In this document: piece after piece, positions 1 through 9,795 of the stretch
Layout of the letters: every line of letters starts with the position of its first letter
Numbering within the stretch: the first letter of the stretch is position 1
NCBI GenBank assembly: GCA_022478985.1
Contig: JAKSZP010017393.1
Location: 1-64,000, forward strand
Origin: Massospora cicadina
Taxonomy: Eukaryota; Entomophthoromycota; Entomophthoromycetes; Entomophthorales; Entomophthoraceae
Length of the DNA: 64,000 nt
Reading direction: 5' to 3'
The notes under the pieces: model-generated
What the model was told of the DNA's origin: nothing
The model's input: only the letters and a program-made list of their open reading frames with translations
Database searches by the model: none
Program-made: the position numbers and the translations under genes

Positions 1-2955
1 AATCAGCAACTTTGGCAAAAGAGTTTGTTGCACCAGAAGCGTGGACCCTATTTCCACATGGGCAACCTTAAAGAAGATACCATCTGCCACTCTCGCCACC
101 TCTCCTCCAGATGCTCATGAGCCACATCAGCTGTCATTTTGCGCACTCTGGCAGAGTTGGCACACCTGGAGTCCAACATCCCGGCTACAGGATACAGCTC
201 TGCATGGGGCTGGAACTGTGCAGAGGCAGCTGCCCACCTCAACGTGCTCAAAAGGCAAAAAAAACTTAAGGTTTGTGTTCAGTACAGAGCTAAATGCATC
301 ACAAAAGGTGACAAGTGCACCGCATACATTTTAAAAAAAAAATTTGCACCATGCTAGAGCATGGCCTGCACAGAGGTGCGAAGATCGGATGATTCTATTG
401 TGGATATGCCAGCTGAAGTGGCAATTGAAACACAAAAGTATTACTCCGAGTTGTACCAATCTGATCCAATTCAGCCGACCAAAGTGGCGGAATTTCTCAA
501 CTGAGCCCACATCTGCACCATTTCCCAATACCTGGAGATAATGAATTTGATTACTCTGAACAAATTATGGACAGCCATCCGTGGTGCACCAAACCAAAAA
601 TGCCCAGGCCTGGATGGCATTCCATATGAATTCTACAAAAAGTACTTCAAATATATATCCCCAATACTGTTGGCCTCACTTAACCAGAGCCTTTTGGAAA
701 CGCGCCTCCTGCTAGGAGGACAAGAGGCCTTCACCATCACAATCTTCAAGAAAGGGGACAAGCTAGACTTAGCCAACTGGCGCCCCATTTCTTTAACTAA
801 CACAGATACAAAATTTTAAAAAAATCATGGCTAACCATATGGGATTGTAGCTTCTGCTATCATCTCCCCAGAACAATTCGGTTTCATACCCAGAAGGTCA
901 ATTTGGGACAATGTGCCCTCTGTGGCCAACGCATGCCAGTCCACATCCTCTGGGGCACTTGCATTCTTGGACCAACAGAAGGCCTATTATAGAGTAAACT
1001 GGGAATACCTCAGGGCCTGCCTCCATCAATTCCGCTTACCCCCTCACTTCATCAACTGGGTAATGCTACTCACGGAAACTGCAACAATGGCAGTACATGG
1101 CCCTGGCTTCCTAACGGAATTAGTCTTCCCTCAAAGGGGCTTGCGACAAGGGGACCCCCTTAGCCACTCTTATACAACTTCAGCCTTGACCCACTACTTC
1201 GAAATTTGAATGCCCAACTCACTGGGGTCCATGTGCCAGGCCAAGCCCCAGTCAAGATGATGGTGTTTGCAGATGACTGTGTAGTTGGGGTGTCAAATAA
1301 TAAAGATGCACACGCACTTGAAACTCTCATCCAGGAGTATTCCTGGGTAAGTAACGCTGCACTGAACGCCTCCAAAACCAAAATCATCCTCCTTGGTCGG
1401 TCTCAAAGCTGCTGGGCCCCTGCAACCAGTGCCCAGCCCAGCCCATCCGCTCACACACGCGCTCTCCCTCCCAGCTCACCCCGCACCACCCCACTGGTGC
1501 TCCCCTTCATGCCGCGCCCTACCATAAGGCCGGTCCTCCATCTGGGCGTGTGGGTGGAGGCAGGCGGATATGCATCAGTAGTAATGGAGAGTTGTATTCT
1601 AGATAATGTGACGAAGCGCATCACCTACCTCAGAGCCCACCCTACTTCCCTTACCGGCAGGGTCATTTTGGCCAACTCTATGCTCCTATCCAAAGTCTGG
1701 TTTGGAGCCCATGCCATCCCCTTCTCCCCAAGCTTCTTCAAATCATTGCATGCCCTTCTGCAAGGATGGCTTTGGTCAGGTCGCTCTCCACCAGTACGGT
1801 TAGAAGTCATGTTTGGCCCTTATCATCATGGTGGCATGGGCCTGCTTGACTTCAGAGCCCATGCGGCCAAGATCTTGGGTACCTGGATTGCAGCCATCAC
1901 CGCCCCTACACTCCCCTCCCTACACTGGTCCCACGCAGCCTGCTCCAACTTCTCCCGCGCCTAGGGCCTCAACAATCCATCGAACCCCCACTCCCTGATG
2001 AAATACCTGGCTTCACACCCATCAGCCACAGGTCCTCACGGTAAAAAACCCACTACAAACGAATCCTCCTCTCCATGCGGAGTGCTGAGTGGAGAATTTA
2101 TATTAGCAGACATACAAACCCAAAGAGGCCGCCCTCTCCTCAGTTCACACAAGAGGTACAGGGGTTACCCACCCATGATGGCGTGATCCCCACACAGCCC
2201 CATGTCCTATCCATGGTGGATTACCTGAACATGATGGACATCCCATACTCCATTGAGACCCAAAAGACTATCTGGAAATACGCACACCATCCTCTGTTGC
2301 AGCCTCAAGTCTGTTCCCATGTGTGGTGCTGCCTGAGGCGGGTGTATCGTACAGCTGAGCGCTCTAATGCTTTACACTCATCCTGTGTCGTGTGTGGCCA
2401 GTATGGAACGCTGTTTCACCGCCTGGAAAAGTGCCACACCTCTAAAGTAATATGGCGTGAAGGTCAACGTTTACTGGTCCAGAATCAAACACATCCCTTC
2501 AGTCTGTTAAGAGATATGTTTGCTTTATCAATGGTCTCCCCCCTTCCACCCTCCCTCCATGCTCTGGTGGTTGCAATCGCCATGTGGACCATCCACACAA
2601 TTGTCTTGGATGCCATCGCAGGCTCCATCCCCACCCTCCCAGAAGTTGTCCACAGATTCTAGTCTCATTTGGCGGACCACTTTCAAGCATGGATGTTTGG
2701 ATAACTCCCACCGCGCTGCTGACAGCTGGTCTCCTCCTGGTTCACAGTTTGGTTCATCAAATCAGACCCCTTCCTCCACACATGTTCAATTGTGGCTACA
2801 GCCCCTTCACACGTTCCTTCCCCCTCCCCATAAGTGGCGTTCCCGCTGGCAACAAGAGATAGCATCGCTTCTCTGGGGTGCCTTCCCTGTTACTAAGTGT
2901 TGGCTCATTTGGGTCAATTTCAGAAGTATCTGTCCCATGGTCGTCTTTCCCACAA
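1..2955 (+). mobile_element. LINE-alpha copy 1, 5' side cut by window edge
   Basis: Non-LTR retrotransposon. It contains the linker upstream of the reverse transcriptase, the RT itself, a C-terminal zinc-knuckle region and a 3' UTR ending with AATAAATT and an AT-rich tail near 2,955. The right edge is fixed by comparison with the opposite-strand copy at 61,441-64,000: the two agree through the shared 3' UTR (GGTGCCTTCCCTGTTACTAAG in both, then a TCC.TCCC.TGGT.G motif and AATAAATT) and then diverge. The left side must begin outside the window, because neither ORF1 nor the endonuclease is present here. Helitron 5'-end sequence follows immediately. Confidence 0.9.
139..2662 (+). pseudogene. LINE-alpha ORF2 reverse transcriptase, decayed
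   Basis: In the living element this protein would copy the RNA at a nicked target site. The reading frame starting at 139 continues to 819 through stops at 355-357 and 502-504, and carries a linker ending in YYSELYQSDPIQ. RT blocks then follow in order: PGLDGIPYEFYK (about 605), KKGDKLDLANWRPISLTN (about 750-800), FLDQQKAYYRVNWEYL (about 965), QRGLRQGDPLSHS (about 1,132-1,170) and catalytic FADD at 1,266-1,277. Frame shifts fall near 815-912, 1,206 and 2,075. The C-terminal part has a zinc-knuckle-like motif, C-x2-C-x7-H-x4-C, at 2,384-2,434, as is common at the end of L1/Tx1/Tad-type LINEs. I see no RNase H domain. The gene is dead in this copy. Confidence 0.88.
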
Positions 2956-2965
2956 TAAATTAAAA

Positions 2966-3295
2966 TTATATATATATAAATGAATGTCTGTCTGTATGTT
3001 TGTATGTTTGTATGTCTGTATGTCCCAAATGCATTCCTATACCATTCATCCAATTGTGATGAAATTTTGGTAATTTGTGTGCATGCCTGAGAAGTTTTAT
3101 GAAATTTAAAAATGAAGTACCATTTACCAAATGGTAAAAGCTTAAGAGCATGATAAAATCTTTCAGCTGCCAGCTAAATGCAACATTAGTATGGTTACTG
3201 ACTTATGGATTGTTTCTTTTTGTGTAAATATTATCATGTTTTCTATATAACTAATATCTACTATATAGCAAATATTTACTATATAACAAATTATT
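2966..3295 (+). mobile_element. Helitron 5'-end fragment 1
   Basis: A block beginning with ATAAATGAATGTCTGTCTG, a TCTG/TGTA tetranucleotide-rich tract, then a segment repeated almost word for word at 5,243-5,345 (ATGCATTCCTATACC, TTCATC.AATTGTGATGAAA, GTGTGCATGCCTGAGAAG). This wording is what I know from Helitron 5' ends. No ORF is present. The end of this block carries the left copy of the target-site duplication of element A, so A inserted in this unit's right edge. Confidence 0.6.
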
Positions 3296-3309
3296 ATCAT
3301 GTTAATATA

Positions 3310-5216
3310 ACTTGCTTTATTCGAGGTATGTCAACCAGGGGATGGACAATACCAAAATCAAAACAAAAAACTGAACAAAAACAAACGGAAAAAAATAAAA
3401 CTACTAACCAGGTGGGGAGCAGAAACTGCTAACCCACCATGGCAGAGGGTGAGGGGGGTCGGGGGTTGATCCTCAGATAGATGCGCCCTGATCATGGGAT
3501 TTTGATTAAACTAGCAGATCAAAGTGGAGAGCCAGGGCGTTGTGACATCCTCATAGTGGGGGTGGAAGTCAGCGTAGTATGATTTTTCCACCTCATCATT
3601 AAGATTAGCAAGGTAAAGCGCTTCAACAAATGCCATGAGAACTTCAGCTTCTTTGCGGGCTTTGGGAAGTTGGAAAAAAAGGGAGATACTGTGGTGGGTG
3701 ATTATAGCTGAAGGGTTGAATGCGGCAAGCATTGCGACATTAATGACAGCAGCTTCAGCATCATCAAATAACTTTGAGATGTCGCTGCATGTAGATTCAG
3801 GGAAGTTGGGGGGAAGAAGAGAGAGGGCAGGCCTAGCTGGAACTGAGTCACTGATTGGGCCACTGCTTTTCATAGGGTTGGGTACTGGGGAGAGGCCACC
3901 ACAGCTAAGGCAAGCTGGTGGTCACTTTGGTAGGGGGCTGCATTGGGCAGAGGAGTGAAATGTCTGGGGGGTGGGGTTTCATCAAAGTCAGGAAGGAAAA
4001 ATTCGGCCTAACCATAAACGTATTGGCTGAGAGGTTGACCAGAATGCTCACTAATGAGAATGTTACCTGATTCATCAACCTCTACCAATAAGTCCCATGG
4101 AATTTGGGTCACAAAAATAGTGGCGTTAAAAGTTCAGTGGGTGAGAGTGGGTGAATGTGTGGGTGCTTAGTGCGAAAGGCGGTCCAAGCCTGGCTCTGAT
4201 TGACTGGGGTGGGTTTAGGTGGGAGAATGTGGCTGGAGAATTTGGGGGGCTGATTTCCTATTCTGGCCCATCAAATAAGATTGGAGGGTGGGAGGGGGCA
4301 GCAAAGTGCCCCATACAGAACCCGCAGAGGGGGGCTCTGAAGCCGCAGCAGCGGAAGCAGCATGTGGGCAAGCTTTTTTTGCATGGTTGAGCCCAATGCA
4401 AAGGGGACAAATCTGCCAACCATTATTGACCTGAGCCCAAAAGAAATGATCCAGCGCTGCTGTGACACTAGCGTGGGGTGGGATTTGTTGGGCTATGGTA
4501 GGGTGGTGTGGTATGATGGTGGCTGTTGCACGAGGAGCAGCAAGGCACTCCGCACCAGATGGAATGGTAAAGATGAGGTGGGCTGAGTGCCATAAGCCAT
4601 GAGCCCCATGACCAACTGTTCATATAAATTTGGGGTGGGAGGTGGGATGGGAGATTCGCAAATGTCACCACCAGGATGGTGTCTGAAGGGAGGCAAGTAC
4701 GGGTTGTGGGAATAGGGGTATTATTGTAAATTAAAGGAGTAATCGCCGCCGCTGCAGTGTCCTCCTCTGTTTGAAACCCAATGTCAAAATAGCCCTTAAA
4801 AGGGCGGAAGTCTATAAAGCCAGCTGGCGCAAAGGCCGCGGTGGCTAGGTCAATAATTTCCTTGTTGGCATATGGGAATAAACGCCCATAGTCAATATGG
4901 AGGCAAAATTGAATGGCGGAATGAGGGAAGGTGAGTGGATGGGGGCGAGAAGGGTGGATGCGCGCCAGGTGGAGCGCTAAGTCCCATGGGGGGACAAATC
5001 GGCTGGACGAGGTGGGCGGGCTGTTCAAGCCCATCTGAACGCGCTTGCCTGCTGGGCAGAAAATGCTAGGCGGTGGAGCACCGCTGCCCCACACTGGGGT
5101 GGCAGGTGGCGGAGCTGAGGACATCAAATAGGAAATGGGCGTGGCCAGATGGCGGTGGATAAACTAACGCTTTTTTTAAATAAATCGCTCAAAAGTGAGT
5201 TTGAGAGGTAAGAAAA
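3310..5216 (-). mobile_element. ORF1-only non-LTR element A, full length (1,907 bp)
   Basis: Minus-strand element with a short 5' UTR (5,125-5,216), one ORF1-type coding region (5,124 to 3,511) and a 3' UTR ending at 3,310 with the motif TCCATCCCCTGGTTG followed by AATAAA. It is flanked by a perfect 14-bp target-site duplication, ATCATGTTAATATA, at 3,296-3,309 and 5,217-5,230, the mark of target-primed reverse transcription. No RT is encoded. Because the insertion is complete at both ends, the lack of ORF2 is a property of the element and not truncation. The 3' motif is shared with LINE-alpha, which probably supplied the enzyme. Compare HAL1 elements of mammals, which are ORF1-only L1 derivatives. 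Confidence 0.85.
3511..5124 (-). pseudogene. ORF1 protein of element A (RNA-binding, CCHC)
   Basis: I chose ATG at 5,124 (MSSAPPPATPVWGSG); the codon before it is TTG. The protein would be about 530 residues. It has a Pro/Ala-rich N-terminus, then a folded region with GFIDFRPFKGYFDIGFQTEED near residues 90-115 and LVVTFANLPSHLPPQ near 150-165, then an intact zinc knuckle C-x2-C-x4-H-x4-C (CPLCIGLNHAKKAC) at 4,374-4,415, and an Ala/Leu-rich C-terminus ending at 3,511. A frameshift lies at about 4,600-4,660 and others precede the knuckle. Known LINE ORF1 proteins coat the RNA, and the knuckle supports nucleic-acid binding. The fold of the conserved block is not something I can name; an RRM-like fold is possible. 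Confidence 0.75.
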
Positions 5217-5589
5217 ATCATGTTAATATATCTATATTCATAAAAATGAATGTCTGTCTGTCCGTATGTCCTGAATGCATTCCTATACCTTTCATCTAAT
5301 TGTGATGAAACTTTGGTGAGTTGTTGTGTGCATGCCTGAGAAGGTTTATGAATTTTAAAAAATATATTTTAATAGTAAAATAAAAAGTTTTATATGTAAC
5401 AAGGGAAAATCCTATATATACTTCAATGGTATTTGCTATATTGTTACAGCTGAGCAGTTTGATATTCAGCTGGTTTGATATTTTAAATGGTTTTGTTAAG
5501 TGGTTAGTGGTCATTTGGGTATTTAACAAGTTTATCTAAATCAAAACTTTGAATCAAATGTCCAATTGATTTTAAAAATACATCCTATA

Positions 5590-7010
5590 GCTAAATGGCT
5601 CTTCTTCTCAAAGCTGTGGTATGTTACTCACATGCTGCCAATGAGCCCAAACTTAGAAAAGAAAATCAGGTCAATGCTCTGAACTTTCCTGTGGTTCAAA
5701 GCAAAGGTGGCACCAATTCCCTTGGAAGCCCTGTTGAAACCAAAGAACAAAGGAGGCATTGGCCATTTGGACTTTGAATCTCACACCTGGCACATATAGG
5801 GGAAGTCATTTCTGAAGCTAACACAGATGCACATGCATTGCCCGACTCTAGCATGGGGCATGAACTAGACAAGAGACCAAGGCCTCCAAGAGCAGGTCTC
5901 CCCCCAATTGATATGTGAATGGATGGTGAACCACCCGCGGATAACCTCCCAAAAAGGTGCCCCACACTACTGGCGACTCTGCAACCGGGCCATGCGCCAG
6001 TATGGGTGATCATTTGAACAATCAGACCGAGAGACTGACCAAATTCAGAGGGACATCGAAGCATGTAACTCCACAATGATTTCTGCAACAAGTTGGGAGG
6101 AGCATAACTAAATTGCCAATGAATATGCAACCAAGTCAATCAGAATTAGGTACAAATTGACGCTGATAGAATAAGGGGATCCACTCCCAAAACTGGGGCG
6201 TAATTACCCACCTTCCCACAAATCCTAAATGACTGGACTACCGAAGGCCATGACACCAACTACCCGATGAAGGAGTTGAATTTGGGCCTGAACTCCTGCT
6301 TGGTTATGGCCAAACAGCATTCAGTAACCGGTGGATCCTAAATTGGGCAAGCACAGCAGGCTGGACTATCAGCACAAAGAATGCCCCATATGCACCAAAC
6401 TAGAAGCAGACAGCGAATCATTATTATGCATATGCCATGTTTAAAAAATACTGGTCCATGATGCAATACATCCTATCAAGCAAACATTCACCACCAGTAT
6501 ACATCCATCACAGGACCTGTTCTTTACAAAAACCCTGAGAATGGCTCTGATCCAACTACGATCCTTCATTTATCATTATTATGTATGGATAATACACTGT
6601 GCGCTCAAAGCCAAGGTTTTGAGCAACGAGCGCCCCCATCACAGAGGTTTGGTATTGAAGACCATTCAGATTATCTCCAATCAGCTCTGCCGGATCTCAA
6701 AATTCTCACGCATAATCCCTGGGTGTTATAAGGCCACACGTTTGGCTTTCCCCACCAGATTGCTCATCGCATGCAATGAGGCTACTAATTGACTGAGAAT
6801 CAAATGGCCTGTAAGCCCACCGATGCTAGAACCATGGCTAGCAATGGTGATTGCCAATCAGCAATGGTCAGAGGTGCTAGAACTCTAGCAGCCCAAACCC
6901 AGTCCTTTTTACCCTTGGCCAAACTGCCTGTATTCCTCCCTCCCCTCTTACTTTCCCTTAAAATCTGTTTTAATAAAGTATGGAGTTTTCTAAAAAAATT
7001 TTTAAAAATC
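5590..7010 (+). mobile_element. LINE-beta 3' fragment (second LINE family)
   Basis: The plus strand encodes, with many stops and shifts, the C-terminal part of a LINE ORF2: LLKPKNKGGIGHLDFESHTW (about 5,730-5,790), a middle stretch with WRLCNRAMRQYG, a zinc-type stretch CPICTKLEADSESLLC (about 6,384-6,430) and HHRGLVLKTIQIISNQL (about 6,640-6,690). The phrase K.KGGIG..D is typical just after the LINE RT. The fragment ends with AATAAAG at about 6,973 and an A-rich tail to about 7,010. It differs from LINE-alpha in sequence. It is 5' truncated and sits inside Helitron sequence. Confidence 0.65.
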
Positions 7011-7085
7011 TAGCATAATCAGCTCAGCTTTTGGCTCTAAACTTCAACTCTATAAATGTCAGTTGTTCAAATCCTGGCATAATCA
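7011..7085 (+). other. tRNA-like segment with A-box and B-box-like motifs
   Basis: The sequence holds CAGCTCAGCTTTTGG (A-box-like, near 7,020) and TGTTCAAATCCTGG (B-box-like, near 7,063), about 43 bases apart, the spacing of a Pol III tRNA promoter. A stem GTCAG/CTGGC encloses the B-box but with an 11-base loop, and I cannot draw a sound acceptor stem. It may be a tRNA pseudogene or the head of a SINE. I would not annotate it as a working tRNA. Confidence 0.25.
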
Positions 7086-7494
7086 CTTTTTATACACTTT
7101 TCTTAAACTCACTGTCAATTCTGTCTGTCTGTCTATAATTAAATCTTACAAGCTCTATTTCAGACACTTATTGTCAATAAAAAATTCTTAAATTTGGCAC
7201 ACTTATGTATCTTCAATGACAATACAATAATCCATCAAAAAATTTTAATTTTCATGTTCAAAAAAAGTTTTATATGTATCAAGTAAAAATTCTATATATT
7301 TTTGATGGTAGTCAGTATATAGTTACAGCTGAGCAGTTAGATATTTAGTTGATTTGATATTTTAAATGGTTTTGTTAAGTGGTTAGTGGTCATTTTTTAT
7401 ACACTATTTTTTTATTCTGTCTGTCTGTAACATCTTACAAGCTCTATTTCAGACAAAGTTTTTACACGTATAGAAATTATCTTAGAAGACCAAT

Positions 7495-8308
7495 ATGCAT
7501 GTACATCTACAACATGATGCATCCACTAAAAATTTTGCAAAACAATTGTTGGATATTGGGAATAGGAAAATGACAATCAATGAATCCACACAATGTATCA
7601 CATTGCCAACAAACTTCTGTAAAATCACAGCAACCACAGATGAATTGATTCACAAAGTTTTCCCAAATATTGCACAGAATTACAAAAATCATCAGTGGCT
7701 AAGTTCACATGCTATACTAGCAGCCAAAAACAATGATGTCAATGCCATCAATTTCAGCATTCAAAATGAAATACCAGGTGAAGTGACAACATATAAGTCC
7801 ATTGATACTGTAATGAATCAAGATGAAGTTGTCAATTATCCAACTGAATTCTTGAATTCACTTGATTTGCCAGGTATGCCGCCGCATGTTTTAACATTGA
7901 AAATTGGCATGCCTATCATTCTTCTCTGAAACATCAATCCACCACAGCTTTGCAATGGTACCAGGCTTTCAGTGAAAAAGATGATGAACAATATCATTGA
8001 AGCTACAATCTTAAATGGAAAATTTAAAGGAGAAGATGTACTGTTGCCACGCATCCCAATGATTCCAACAGATATGCCATTTGAATTCAGATGTTTGCAG
8101 TTTCCAGTGCAACTCACATTTGCAATGACCATCAACAAAGCACAGGGACAATCGCTACAAGTGTGTGGACATAAATTTGAAAAATCCATGCTTCTCACAT
8201 GGACAGCTGTATGTGGCCTGCTCACGCATAGGAAAACCTTCTGATTTATTCATGTATGCACCAGATGGAAAAACAAAAAATATTGTGTATCCAAAAGCGC
8301 TTCAATAA
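7495..8308 (+). pseudogene. Helitron helicase (Pif1-like), C-terminal part
   Basis: The Rep-helicase of Helitrons nicks and unwinds DNA for rolling-circle transposition. One frame runs 7,495-8,190 with a single stop at 7,927-7,929, where an Arg codon is expected. Family wording is clear: WLSSHAILAAKNNDVNAIN, GEVTTYKSIDTV, YPTEFLNSLDLPGMPPH, LTLKIGMPIILL, then NPPQLCNGTRL, PRIPMIPTDMPFEF and helicase motif V as MTINKAQGQS. After a shift near 8,190 the frame resumes with FSHGQLYVACSRIGKPS (motif VI) and ends with TAA at 8,306-8,308, the natural C-terminus. The Rep nuclease domain and helicase motifs I-III are missing. Confidence 0.88.
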
Positions 8309-8725
8309 ACAGAATTAAAACACAAACACTTTCTATCTTTGAGTGGCATTGCAAATGCATGTTGGGTACTCATACTAATATTATCACATTAATTTGAAAA
8401 CCATGCAAACAAAGTTGTGGGCAACAGCTATTTATTTATAAGAAACCTACTTTAATTGAACTTTATTAATTAAACTAACATTTTCATTATGTACAACATG
8501 AAAATCCGTTGCAAAGCATGGGTATTATGCTATTATTTGGGGTGGTAATGCACCGCCATCTGGCATCTTTTGGCCACCACTAAATCACGCCCAGACTGTC
8601 TCTGCTAGCCCTCCCAACGCTACCAGGCGTTATGTCCCCCCTTAAAACTTTGCCCACCACCTTGCAAGCTCACAGGTGGTGCTCCAGAGCCCTTTGGTGC
8701 TCCCATGGAGCAATTTGCATTTCAG

Positions 8726-9790
8726 TGTCAGGCAGATGGCAAGTAAAAAATAGACTGGCCTACCAGCCTGAATGCTGGAGCATCCAAGTAGTAGACCAAA
8801 ATGCCAGGGGCACTGCTGCTGGTATGACGGATATGGAACTGGAAGGGAACTTATATCTCAACCACTAAAAACAGAAATTTGGGGGGGTGTTTTTATTGGG
8901 AAATTTAAGGGAAGAGAATTGACCAATAATTTTCTCAGGGTGATGTGCCTGATTAAATAGTCATCAATTTTTGGGGAAAATAAGCTGGGATCAGGTCCTG
9001 CAGGTTCAACCTAAGTGGTGAACTATTCAGGAATGGGCGGGTTAGTTCACTGGGGACTGACATTAGCAAAATTCAGCGATGAGCCAAATTTCAGTCAGTT
9101 CAACCTAAGCGGTGAACTATTCAGAGATGGGCGGGTTAGTTCACTGGGGACTGAAATTTGCAAAATTTGGTGATGAGCCAAATTTCAGTCAGTTTGACCC
9201 AAGTGGTGAACTATTTGGAGATGGGCGGGTTAGTTCTCTGGGGACTGACATCGCTAAGTTTGGTGGCAGGCCAAGTTGTGGTCAGGTCAACCTAAGAAGT
9301 GAACTATTTGGGAATAGGCGGGTTAGTTTTCCTAGGGACTGACATTACTAAGTTTGGCGGCAGGCCGGGTTGCAGTCAGGTCAACCTAAGAGGTGAACTA
9401 TTTGGGAATAGGAGGGGGAAGATTTTTGATCATCATGTAAACAGAATTTGCAACCATTGGGCATTCCGACTGATAGCTCAGCCTTCATACCTTTTTGACC
9501 ATTTGAAATCTGAGTATCCAGCTGATTGCCGCTTGAATTAGTTGTGATTAATTCCATTTTGGTGATCTCGGCGCAGATTTGATATAATTCATCATGACAG
9601 TTCTGCTGAGGAGAGTGCAAGTACCAAAAGTGTGATCCGAAGCTGAAGGACCATTTTCCAGCACTTGTCTACCACGTGAGCGAGATCGCCCTGGGTAATG
9701 GGGGTATGGCCATCCTCTTTGGTATTTTTCTTGCTCAGGAACAGAAGGTTGGCCCAATTAACACCCAGCGGATGTTCCTCAGGACTTACA
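8726..9790 (-). mobile_element. Solo LTR of the Ty3-III family, TSD TTCAG
   Basis: 1,065 bp beginning TGTCAGGC and ending GGACTTACA, matching the ends of the Ty3-III LTRs at 35,371-36,521 and 40,276-41,427. It is flanked by a perfect 5-bp duplication, TTCAG, at 8,721-8,725 and 9,791-9,795. Removing it and one TTCAG rejoins the ORF1 frame of element E, so it is a clean integrase-made insertion later reduced to one LTR by recombination. Its orientation is the same as Ty3-III, whose coding strand is minus. Confidence 0.93.
9003..9418. repeat. Tandem array, five units of 93-94 bp, inside the solo LTR
   Basis: The marker GGTGAACTATT (AGTGAACTATT in one unit) starts at 9,017, 9,111, 9,205, 9,298 and 9,392, giving a period of 93-94 bp. 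Each unit also holds GGGCGGGTTAGTT and a GGGACTGA..TT.GC motif. The solo LTR at 21,596-22,512 has two units and the Ty3-III LTRs have about one, so the copy number varies between copies of the same LTR family. Arrays of this kind in LTRs often act as enhancers, but function here is unknown. Confidence 0.9.
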
Positions 9791-9795
9791 TTCAG

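Larger units (their letters stand above)
5231..8533 (+). mobile_element. Helitron remnant, interrupted by LINE-beta
   Basis: The 5' end begins with TC (TCTATATTCATAAAAATG) directly after the right duplication of element A, and carries the same TCTGTCTG-rich leader as fragment 1. The 3' end near 8,511-8,533 has the imperfect hairpin CCGTTGCAAAGCATGGG followed by TATTATGCTA, close to the usual Helitron terminus of a short hairpin before CTRR. Coding sequence for the helicase C-terminus lies at 7,495-8,308. A segment at about 5,380-5,525 recurs at about 7,260-7,405 (TTACAGCTGAGCAGTT, then ATTTTAAATGGTTTTGTTAA), so the interior is rearranged or made of two overlapping Helitron pieces. Confidence 0.7.

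Noticed and set aside
2976..3025. Microsatellite as an independent feature
   Set aside because: The TCTG/TGTA tract recurs with the same neighbours at 5,245 and belongs to the Helitron 5' end.
9003..9418. CRISPR-like array
   Set aside because: Units are contiguous 93-94-bp repeats without unique spacers and lie inside an LTR with its own duplication.
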